A DNA stretch of 6,576 bases from Candidatus Hydrogenedentota bacterium (GTDB lineage Bacteria; Hydrogenedentota; Hydrogenedentia; Hydrogenedentiales; GCA-2746185): positions 1 through 6,576 of the forward strand of contig DTSJ01000470.1 of the NCBI GenBank assembly GCA_012965445.1, read 5' to 3'. A model generated the notes under the pieces. That model searched no databases and had not been told where the DNA came from. It saw only the letters and a program-made list of their open reading frames with translations. The first letter of the stretch is position 1; every line of letters starts with the position of its first letter. Below are positions 1 to 5,699 of the stretch, piece by piece. The position numbers and the translations under genes were made by a program.

Positions 1-100
1 GCATAGCGTAAATGTAGACCGCTTTCAATCAGATTGTCAAAAATGTCCGCCATCCGATGGAAGGCATTTCGACGATATCCCCTGATAATTTCGCTGTTCT

Positions 101-120
101 TTTCCCTGTTAGCAGGGAAA
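101..120. repeat. Perfect 8-bp inverted repeat with TTAG loop
   Basis: TTTCCCTG (101-108), loop TTAG, CAGGGAAA (113-120) pair perfectly. No T-run follows on either strand, so this is not a classical intrinsic terminator. It could be an operator or the terminal structure of a gene lying before the window. Its function is unknown. Confidence 0.5.
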
Positions 121-186
121 TCGTCCCTATCTCAGGTGAGAATCAGTTCGTCTCGTATCTAAACACCGCCAATTTCCTATTCGAGC

Positions 187-201
187 ACTGAATATTTCAG
201 T
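187..201. promoter_or_regulatory. 15-bp palindrome ACTGAA-TAT-TTCAGT, possible operator
   Basis: The arms ACTGAA and TTCAGT are exact reverse complements around TAT. The palindrome abuts TATGAT (201-206), a possible -10 box for the downstream operon. A dimeric repressor or activator site is plausible but unproven, because no -35 box with normal spacing was seen. Confidence 0.25.
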
Positions 202-237
202 ATGATAGGGAGAAAAGAAAAAATCAAATGCTCGAAA

Positions 238-286
238 CGGGCGGGTTCGACGAATAGTCGATAAGAAAAGTGCTCGATCCCACCCG
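238..286 (+). promoter_or_regulatory. Imperfect 13-bp leader hairpin with a competing inner hairpin
   Basis: CGGGCGGGTTCGA (238-250) pairs with TCGATCCCACCCG (274-286) at 11 of 13 positions. The 3' part of the left arm (TCGAC, 247-251) can instead pair with GTCGA (257-261). The two pairings are mutually exclusive. The structure ends about 90 nt before the transporter ATG and covers the alternative GTG start at 270. This is consistent with a structured mRNA leader but does not prove one. Confidence 0.3.
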
Positions 287-374
287 CGGGCAACGAGACT
301 CCGCTTATCAGGTAGTATGTGTTAGGCTGAGTTTCTTGAGCATGCGAATAGTTGAAGGAAGGCACACACATTCC

Positions 375-1919
375 ATGAAACGTTCCGAGATAAGTGAAGT
401 TCCCCCTTCTGTAGATCGAATCATATTTGGATCAGCAGTAATCATCGTCCTCTGTGCCTGTCTTCCCCTTCTTATCACGGGAGACGATGCCGGCTCGACT
501 GTAACGAAAGCATACGATTGGATTACATTGAATCTCGGAATTTTCTACCAATGGGCAGGTATCGCAGTCGTAATATTTCTCTCTTGGCTTGCGTTCTCGC
601 GCTACGGCAAGATCACCTTGGGTCCACAAGGCGAGTCTGCGGAGTTCAGTCTTTTCAGTTGGGGATCCATGTTGTTTTGTGCCGGAATAGGCGCGGGCCT
701 GATGTATTGGTCTGTCATTGAGTGGGCCTATTATGTTGAGGCTCCGCCGATGGGTGCCGAAGCCCATTCAACCGAGGCCATCGAATGGGCGGCGAGCTAT
801 GGAATGTTCCATTGGGGGCCGACCGCGTGGAGCATATACTGTTTTCCAACCCTGGCTATCGCAGTGCCTCACTATCTGAGAAACGAAAATCATCTACGAC
901 TCAGCATTGCTCTTCGAGAAATACGGATTTTCTCAAATAGTCGGGGCACGGCCGCACGTGGAATTGACATCGTCTTTATCCTGGCGCTCATTGGCGGCTC
1001 TGGGACGTCATTGGGACTGGTAACTCCCATGATTTCGAGCGTGATCGCGAAATTACTAAACACTAAGGTCACCTTTGGCATGGAGGTCCTGGTCCTTCTT
1101 TTCTGTATGATCATTTTTTGTTCCAGTGTGAGCCTCGGCTTGGACAAAGGAATACGAAAGCTCAGCACCGTGAACGTCTACGGGCTCCTGGGATTGCTTG
1201 CATTCGTGCTGCTCGCGGGTCCGACACTTTTCATTCTACGTATGAGCACCGACTCGTTGGGATTCATGATGCAACATACGCTGCGCATGATAACCTGGAC
1301 CGATCCGATTGATCGTACGGGTTTCATTGAGTCCTATACGGTTTTTTACTGGGCTTGGTGGATTGCCTACGCCCCGTTTGTAGGATTATTTGTGGCGCGC
1401 ATTTCCAAAGGCAGAACTATCCAAGAAGTCATTGTCGGAATGATCGTACTCGGTTCCGCTGGGTGTTCCTTGCTCTATATGGTATTTGGAAACTATGCGC
1501 TTTCAGTAGAGCTTGAAGGACGCTTGGCATTCACGACCATAATGAATGAGCAAGGGCCGGGTACTGCGATTGCGGAAGTATTCGGAACACTTCCGCTCGC
1601 CCCATTCATATTGCTCGTGTTCGCCGCTATCGCGGTCATCTTTACGGCGACAACATATGACTCGGCCTCCTACGCCTTAGCAGCGGCGGCGACGGAGCAA
1701 CGAAGTCCAGATGATGAACCCGCACAATGGCATAGAGCATTCTGGGCGGTAGGGTTGGTCGTTCTCCCGATCACCTTGATGTTTGTAGACAATCAGAAAT
1801 TAGTATTGTCTGCGACCATGATTGTGTCACTTCCCCTGTTGGTCCTGAGCATTCCAATGGGCTGGTCTCTGATGAAATCACTACGCTGTCATCTCGGCCA
1901 GATCACCGAAGAGGAGTAG
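375..1919 (+). CDS. BCCT-family transporter (betaine/carnitine/choline-type onium solute carrier)
   Basis: This 514-residue inner-membrane carrier is of normal length for the BCCT family and is made of about 12 hydrophobic helices. Family landmarks, in order: the glycine-rich helix GIGAG at 104-108 followed by YW, the YY-V-E-APP segment, FHWGP at 145-149, GTSLG, GLDKGIRKLS, and WAWWIAYAPF (326-335) leading into ARISKGRT, the family's most conserved block. The presumed aromatic substrate box is W147, W328 and Y332. Tyr at the last position is as in CaiT, whereas BetP has Trp. V336 replaces the CaiT methionine said to mimic sodium, and F423-x-x-T426-T427 before DSAS resembles the BetP sodium-site helix, so sodium-coupled import is inferred. 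The ATG at 375 was chosen because GGAAGG lies 12 nt upstream and the N-terminus then has the usual short cytoplasmic length. Alternatives are ATG 342 and GTG 270. The next gene begins 7 nt after the stop. The substrate is not resolvable. Confidence 0.93.
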   Translation: MKRSEISEVPPSVDRIIFGSAVIIVLCACLPLLITGDDAGSTVTKAYDWITLNLGIFYQWAGIAVVIFLSWLAFSRYGKITLGPQGESAEFSLFSWGSMLFCAGIGAGLMYWSVIEWAYYVEAPPMGAEAHSTEAIEWAASYGMFHWGPTAWSIYCFPTLAIAVPHYLRNENHLRLSIALREIRIFSNSRGTAARGIDIVFILALIGGSGTSLGLVTPMISSVIAKLLNTKVTFGMEVLVLLFCMIIFCSSVSLGLDKGIRKLSTVNVYGLLGLLAFVLLAGPTLFILRMSTDSLGFMMQHTLRMITWTDPIDRTGFIESYTVFYWAWWIAYAPFVGLFVARISKGRTIQEVIVGMIVLGSAGCSLLYMVFGNYALSVELEGRLAFTTIMNEQGPGTAIAEVFGTLPLAPFILLVFAAIAVIFTATTYDSASYALAAAATEQRSPDDEPAQWHRAFWAVGLVVLPITLMFVDNQKLVLSATMIVSLPLLVLSIPMGWSLMKSLRCHLGQITEEE

Positions 1920-1926
1920 TCGTCTC

Positions 1927-3513
1927 GTGGCTAAGATAATCCGAAATATGGGGACGACAGCCCGAAATTTGATGCTGGATTTGCCACAGCTTTGGTTGGT
2001 ACTGGGCATCCTTTGGTACCTTTTCGCCCCCTCAAGCAGTCATGCACAGGAACGTCTCACCACGATTCAGCCCAATAATCCGAATATACAATTCACCGGA
2101 CGGTGGAACTTCGATGCTCCCGACCAACCGTGGGTCGTATGGCAGGGCTCTACCCTGTTGATACGCTTCAATGGCACCGACATTCAGGCTGAACTTGTCG
2201 CGGAAAAAAATGTTCAACAATTCAGGGTTATCGTCGATGGCGTGCCCAATATGCAACGGATCTACCTGAATCCCGGCGAGAACCTCGTGAACATAGCGCA
2301 AAATATGTCATCAGGTGAACACACGATTGAAATCATGAAAGAGACGTTCACTGCTTCCAAAACAACCTTTCTCGGATTCAAACTTTCAGGAAAAATTCTA
2401 ACTCCCCCAGTACGTCCGGCACTGCGAATCGAGTGGTTTGGCGACTCCAACATGGCTGGAAATTCAAATTACAGTGAGAAGAACAGTGGCGATATGGGAA
2501 CCTACTACGCCTATCCGGCGATGGTAACGCGCATGCTGGGAGCCGAGATGAATCTGGAGGCCGTCGGCGGCGCCACCATTGAAGGGAAGGGAGACAACAA
2601 TGTCGGCGCATTCATCTACTCTGAAAATTTTAGGGATCAAGATCCCGGCTATCGAAGCGGCTTCGATCCTCACCTCATAGTAATGAACGCTGGAGCGAAT
2701 GACATCAACCGCTCAGACAAACCTACTATAATCCAGCGATACAAAAACGTTGTCACGGCGTTACGTAGTGTCTACGGCTCAAAACCGCATATCGTCTTGA
2801 TGAATTCCTACGGCTGGGACGTAAATGAACCCGCGAACTACACACCCGATGTTGTGAAGGAAATCGGCGGGAACATATCCGTATTTCTATTTCCATGGTT
2901 ATGGGAGAAATGGCATGGATCCCAATGGGATCACAGCGGTCAAGCTCATTTACTCGTCGAACATGTGGCGTCCGTAAATCCAGCTTGGGCACAGGTTAAT
3001 CCCGCGGATGTTGCAGATGGCTTTGGACGTAGAGGTGACTTCGCCAACGGCAGCTTCGAACATGCAGCGCCTTTCGGGGGATTCGGCTGGCGCTACAGGA
3101 AAGACGGAGTCGAACGTATTCAGGACACCCAATCCGCATCATACGGCGATTTCTATATTCGCCTGGAAGAAGGAGAGTTCGTCCACCAGCCGACTGACGC
3201 CACAGCTGATTTTGAGGGCGGAGGAACCGCAGGCGTCGAAGTTTACACGATAACGGCCGACATTCGCGGCATCACGCCCAATGCCCAAGCGTCGTTCACT
3301 TCGGAGTTTCAGGGACAGCAAATCTGGACACGGAAGGGGCCCCAAGAAACCATCTTCGACCTAACGAGAGAGTGGAAAGAATACGCTGCGACTTCTACCG
3401 CCCCGCCGAATACCTGGACATTGTTTAATACGATAAAAGCTGTAAAGGGAACTATTGATGTGGACAACGTCCGCATGTCACTCACTCAGATTCAGAACTC
3501 ACGCACTGAGTAG
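1927..3513 (+). CDS. Secreted SGNH/GDSL-type esterase, CE2-like, with C-terminal carbohydrate-binding-like domain
   Basis: This is a 528-residue exported hydrolase. The start is GTG 1927: GAGGAG (1911-1916), inside the end of the transporter gene, is 10 nt upstream. ATG 1948 is a possible alternative. Residues 1-40 form a signal peptide ending SHA before QER. About 45-160 is a beta-rich domain like the jelly-roll that precedes the catalytic domain in CE2 acetylesterases. The SGNH domain follows, with nucleophile motif FGDSN (Ser174), oxyanion Gly214/215 in VGG, NAGAND (Asn258), and a C-terminal WDHSGQAH segment. His336 is the likely catalytic base; the usual D-x-x-H spacing is not kept, and His341 is an alternative. 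About 350-528 contains NGSFE and GW plus alternating beta strands, resembling CBM4/9-type modules. The expected activity is ester hydrolysis in the periplasm or outside the cell. Its place between an onium transporter and a methyltransferase suggests, by inference, an ester of a methylated solute rather than an ordinary acetylated polysaccharide. Confidence 0.82.
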   Translation: MAKIIRNMGTTARNLMLDLPQLWLVLGILWYLFAPSSSHAQERLTTIQPNNPNIQFTGRWNFDAPDQPWVVWQGSTLLIRFNGTDIQAELVAEKNVQQFRVIVDGVPNMQRIYLNPGENLVNIAQNMSSGEHTIEIMKETFTASKTTFLGFKLSGKILTPPVRPALRIEWFGDSNMAGNSNYSEKNSGDMGTYYAYPAMVTRMLGAEMNLEAVGGATIEGKGDNNVGAFIYSENFRDQDPGYRSGFDPHLIVMNAGANDINRSDKPTIIQRYKNVVTALRSVYGSKPHIVLMNSYGWDVNEPANYTPDVVKEIGGNISVFLFPWLWEKWHGSQWDHSGQAHLLVEHVASVNPAWAQVNPADVADGFGRRGDFANGSFEHAAPFGGFGWRYRKDGVERIQDTQSASYGDFYIRLEEGEFVHQPTDATADFEGGGTAGVEVYTITADIRGITPNAQASFTSEFQGQQIWTRKGPQETIFDLTREWKEYAATSTAPPNTWTLFNTIKAVKGTIDVDNVRMSLTQIQNSRTE

Positions 3514-3574
3514 GCCTATCAGTAAGGTAATTTACAATCCGGATTCGCCGTGCTATGTCGCGAAAGGAGACTCG

Positions 3575-4483
3575 ATGAGCAAGTCATGGAAAGAAACACT
3601 GGATGCCGGGGAAATCCTGCTCATCGACGGAGCTATGGGTACAGAACTCCAAAGACGCGGTGTACCTATGGACTCCGAAGCATGGAGCGGCGCAGCAGCG
3701 CGCAGTCATGCCGAGACCGTCCGAGCTATTCACGAGGACTATATCCGGGCCGGCGCACGGGTTATCATCGCGAATACTTTCGGATCAAATCGGCTTATGC
3801 TGGAAGGCTCTGGACTTGGTGACGAAGTACGCGCTATCAATATCCGAGCAGTTGAATCAGCTCTTGAAGCGAGAGAGAATCAAGGCGGAAGTGCGGTAAC
3901 CGTAGCAGGATCTATTTCTAGCATGCCTCCTGGTTTCGATTGGACTGCATACCCCAAGGAAAACGTTGAACTGGAAGCCTATCGCGAACTGGCCGGAATC
4001 CTCGCTGAAAGTGGAGTGGATGTAATTGCGCTGGAGATGATGATGGAAGATAAGCACGCTCCCCTCGCGATGAAAGCAGCCGTGGAGACCGGTCTGCCTG
4101 TGTGGTTGGGCGTCAGTTGCAAGGAACATCCCGACACGCAGGAAATCGTAAGTTTTTCCCACATAGACGTGCCCTTCGATGTGGTTCTGGATGCCATAAT
4201 TCCCATGGGACCCGATGTCGTGAATATCATGCACAGCGAAATACAGACCATCCCGCGCGCCATAGAGATGGTGCAAGAGCGCTGGAAAGGCTATCTCGGT
4301 GTCTATCCCGAATCCGGGCACTTCGCGAAGCCGAATTGGAATTTCGTGGATACTATTTCCCCAGACGATCTCGCCATCGAGGCGCAAAGCTGGATCAATT
4401 CAGGCGTGCAGATTTTGGGAGGTTGTTGCGGTACGGGTCCTCAACACATCACCGCACTCAGTCGCATATGTAAGGGTGGTTGA
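3575..4483 (+). CDS. Zinc-dependent homocysteine S-methyltransferase family protein
   Basis: This 302-residue cytoplasmic enzyme transfers a methyl group from a methylated onium or amine donor to homocysteine, giving methionine. It has the family's (beta/alpha)8 signature: DGAMGTEL at 18-25 (homocysteine end of the barrel), an IIANTFGSN segment, and the three zinc ligands, Cys182 in LGVSC and Cys284-Cys285 in GGCCGTG. The start is ATG 3575, where AGGAG (3565-3569) sits 5 nt upstream. The frame is open further back to 3455, but that overlaps the esterase gene and adds no family sequence. At 302 residues it matches S-methylmethionine-type (MmuM-like) enzymes and lacks the long C-terminal arm of animal betaine-homocysteine methyltransferase (about 400 residues). 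The donor cannot be assigned from sequence. The upstream BCCT carrier makes betaine, DMSP or a related onium compound attractive candidates. Gap to the esterase stop is 61 nt, so co-transcription is likely. Confidence 0.9.
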   Translation: MSKSWKETLDAGEILLIDGAMGTELQRRGVPMDSEAWSGAAARSHAETVRAIHEDYIRAGARVIIANTFGSNRLMLEGSGLGDEVRAINIRAVESALEARENQGGSAVTVAGSISSMPPGFDWTAYPKENVELEAYRELAGILAESGVDVIALEMMMEDKHAPLAMKAAVETGLPVWLGVSCKEHPDTQEIVSFSHIDVPFDVVLDAIIPMGPDVVNIMHSEIQTIPRAIEMVQERWKGYLGVYPESGHFAKPNWNFVDTISPDDLAIEAQSWINSGVQILGGCCGTGPQHITALSRICKGG

Positions 4484-4581
4484 GAATTGGTTCGTAGCCA
4501 ATCGTAGAACCGCCATCACTTTCCCATTCTTCCATGGTCCGTGATAACACGCCCACCCTAACCAAGTCCACTACTCGCAAC
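4484..4581. other. Intergenic stretch after the methyltransferase
   Basis: No gene is supported. ATTGG (4487-4491) can pair with CCAAT (4498-4502), and GGTTC with GAACC just beyond, but the stems are only 5 bp and no T-run follows directly, so an intrinsic terminator is not convincing. An ATG at 4534 opens a plus-strand frame into the repeat fragment, but it lacks a clear ribosome binding site. Confidence 0.5.
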
Positions 4582-4707
4582 ACGTACGGTGGCGGGCTAG
4601 CCAACACGGCCAGCGGTTACTATGCCACGGTCGGTGGCGGATATCTCAACGAGGCCAGCGGTTTCAGATCCACGGTCGGCGGCGGGCGGAGCAACGATGC
4701 CACCGGT
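4582..4707 (+). repeat. 45-bp tandem repeat, 2.8 copies
   Basis: Units start with ACG at 4582, 4627 and 4672, giving an exact 45-bp period. The third unit is cut at 36 bp. The copies share a G-rich core encoding GGG and a second core encoding A-S/T-G, and diverge elsewhere. This is typical of an old protein-coding repeat rather than a recent DNA duplication. Confidence 0.7.
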
Positions 4708-4710
4708 CCC
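4582..4710 (+). pseudogene. Fragment of a trimeric-autotransporter-like head repeat protein (Hep/Hag, YadA-head type)
   Basis: The plus-strand frame encodes about 2.8 copies of a 15-residue repeat with consensus T-V-G-G-G-x-x-N-x-A-S-G-x-x-A/S, the pattern of left-handed beta-roll head repeats in YadA/Hep_Hag-type surface proteins. The frame has no signal peptide, no further repeats and no membrane anchor. After the third unit it runs into the antisense of a different gene and stops at 4782. It is therefore a stranded fragment, not a functional adhesin. Only the frame and periodicity are seen; the original protein is unknown. Confidence 0.6.
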
Positions 4711-4913
4711 TTCGACATCACGACCGCCCCGATCACCAACAGCGCAACAGATCCCGGCGCAGCGTCCCCCAATTGCGGATAAAGACGTGTCAACACTATC
4801 CACAGACACCCTATAGTCGAGCCGACGACAAGCCCCCGAATCGTATACAGGCACCAAGCGTGAACTGCCAGTCGAATACGTACCTCTGATACCAACCGAT
4901 GCACCGGATTCAT
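4711..4913 (-). pseudogene. 5' fragment of a membrane protein gene, truncated at the repeat junction
   Basis: Starting at ATG 4913, about 66 codons look like a genuine protein N-terminus: a basic amphipathic stretch (MNPVHRLVSEVRIRL), a hydrophobic segment at about residues 26-42 (RGLVVGSTIGCLWIVL), and a second at about 54-66. The Shine-Dalgarno AGGGAGG (4925-4919) is 5 nt from the ATG, which strongly supports a real start. Near residue 66 the frame passes into the antisense of the repeat fragment and only low-complexity proline/leucine-rich sequence follows, ending near 4620. The rest of the gene is missing. I do not recognise the family. It is co-oriented with the redoxin gene 119 nt upstream and could once have been its downstream neighbour. 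Confidence 0.55.
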
Positions 4914-4956
4914 AGGGACCTCCCTAAACGCACTAGCCATCATGCCTGGACATAGA

Positions 4957-4990
4957 CATATACCTGACAGAATCTACCATCAGGTATATG
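4957..4990. repeat. Perfect 11-bp inverted repeat with 12-nt loop
   Basis: CATATACCTGA (4957-4967) and TCAGGTATATG (4980-4990) are exact reverse complements. It lies in the gap between the end of the redoxin gene (5033) and the truncated membrane gene. In the minus-strand transcript no U-run follows the hairpin, so it is at best a non-canonical terminator or an mRNA 3'-end stabilising structure. It could also be an end of a lost mobile element. Confidence 0.5.
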
Positions 4991-5032
4991 CTTTATTCGA
5001 TCAAAAACGATCAATAAATCGTGAAATTCGTG

Positions 5033-5635
5033 CTATTTTACAACCTCGGCCACAAGCTCAATCAGTGCTTCGTTACTGTGGCGTTCCTGATATCGCTCCA
5101 GAAACAACTTTGCAAGAATTACTCCCTCGCTGTCTAATACATAAGTACCCGGATGCGGAACGCCTGTCAAATCGTTCTTCCCAAAGGTCCTGCCGTCCAT
5201 CGCCTTGTTCCGGATTCCGAAAGCGTCGATCAGCGTACTGCCCTCGTCCGAAAGCATAGGATAGTCAATCTCGTTCTTGTCCGAAAACCGTTTGAGTATC
5301 TCAGTCGAATCGTAACTGATTGCCACGATACTAATATCAGCTTCTTTCAGTGCCTTCTTGTCCGTCTGCAGCTGACCCAGCTGCTTCTTGCAGTACGGTC
5401 ACCAATTGGCAGAGCGATGAAAGACAAGGACTGTCGTACCCTTTTTCGCCAACAGCCCCTCCAGCGAATGTTCCTTGCCGTTCTGGTCCTTCAGCGTAAA
5501 ATCAGGAATCTTCTCGCCAACTTTCAACCCAGTCATTTCATCCGGCGCAGGGTCGCCAGCCGCATTCGTATCAGGAGACATCAGCACTCCAATCGCCATA
5601 AGCGACATCAACCCCAATCTTTTCAATTTCAGCAT
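5033..5635 (-). CDS. Selenocysteine-containing periplasmic redoxin (AhpC/TSA, peroxiredoxin/thioredoxin-like), UxxC active site
   Basis: The frame from ATG 5635 to TAG 5033 gives 200 residues if the internal TGA (5401-5399, codon 79) is read as selenocysteine. Residues 1-26 are a lipid-less signal peptide ending TNAA, so the protein acts in the periplasm. The redoxin fold is clear on both sides of the TGA: VGEKIPDFTLKDQNGKEHSL and TVLVFHRSANW before it, and PYCKKQL, IVAISYDS, YPMLSDEGSTLIDAFGI and the cis-proline region GVPHPGTYVLD after it. The active site reads W-U79-P-Y-C82, where Cys homologues have W-C-P-Y-C. A hairpin 15 nt after the TGA fits a bacterial SECIS. AAAGG lies 8 nt before the start. 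It follows the DsbD-alpha gene by 64 nt, suggesting thiol-based reduction of this protein in the periplasm. The likely role is peroxide or disulfide reduction; the exact substrate is unknown. The alternative is a nonsense mutation in a Cys gene, which intact downstream sequence and the hairpin argue against. Confidence 0.85.
5362..5401 (-). promoter_or_regulatory. UGA-Sec codon and bacterial SECIS-like hairpin
   Basis: In transcript orientation the UGA is 5401-5399. GCAGCUGGGUCAGCUGC (5384-5368) folds as a perfect 7-bp stem closed by GGU, or as a 6-bp stem with loop GGGUC. The apical GGU starts 21 nt after the UGA, close to the 18 nt in E. coli fdhF, whose SECIS loop is also GGUC. An outer stem CCGU (5398-5395) with ACGG (5365-5362) can enclose it and starts directly after the UGA. 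The bulged U of the fdhF hairpin has no obvious counterpart. Confidence 0.75.
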
Positions 5636-5659
5636 CGCGTCTACCTTTCTATCTGTTAT

Positions 5660-5683
5660 GTATACGCTTCAGCCAGCATATAC
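5660..5683 (-). repeat. Hairpin in the gap between the DsbD-alpha and redoxin genes
   Basis: In transcript orientation GTATATGC (5683-5676) pairs with GCGTATAC (5667-5660) over 8 bp with one U-G wobble and loop TGGCTGAA. No U-run follows. It lies 17 nt downstream of the first gene's stop and 24 nt before the second start. It could mark a processing site or tune relative expression. Confidence 0.35.
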
Positions 5684-5699
5684 CGACTCCATTTCATAG

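Larger units (their letters stand above)
1..374. other. Non-coding leader with three inverted repeats upstream of the BCCT gene
   Basis: I see no supported gene here. The reading frame of the downstream transporter stays open back to a GTG at 270. That start lacks a convincing ribosome binding site and lies inside a long imperfect hairpin, so 270-374 is treated as leader. The stretch carries a perfect 8-bp hairpin (101-120), a 15-bp palindrome (187-201) and a 13-bp imperfect hairpin (238-286), listed separately. I found no tRNA-like fold, no recognisable riboswitch core and no clean pair of -35/-10 boxes. A TATGAT at 201-206 could be a -10 element but has no good partner. Confidence 0.6.

Noticed and set aside
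238..261. GGTTCGA resembling a tRNA T-loop
   Set aside because: No acceptor, D or anticodon arms can be built around it.
3857..4387. Minus-strand frame of 176 codons inside the methyltransferase gene
   Set aside because: The plus-strand frame has all zinc ligands and family motifs. The minus frame is compositionally odd (His/Ile-rich) and has no recognisable domain.
4487..4510. Terminator for the plus-strand operon
   Set aside because: Only 5-bp stems and no adjacent T-run, so it is below the standard for an intrinsic terminator.
4942..5259. Plus-strand 105-codon frame with a basic, helical-looking N-terminus, perhaps a DNA-binding or transposase fragment
   Set aside because: It has no ribosome binding site. 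Most of it is the antisense of the selenoredoxin gene, its first 20 codons encode the inverted repeat at 4957-4990, and no family motif is recognised.
5033..5326. Separate 97-residue redoxin starting at GTG 5326
   Set aside because: It would lack the signal peptide, the first strands of the fold and the active site. It is in the same frame as the upstream part and is better explained as the 3' half of a selenoprotein gene.
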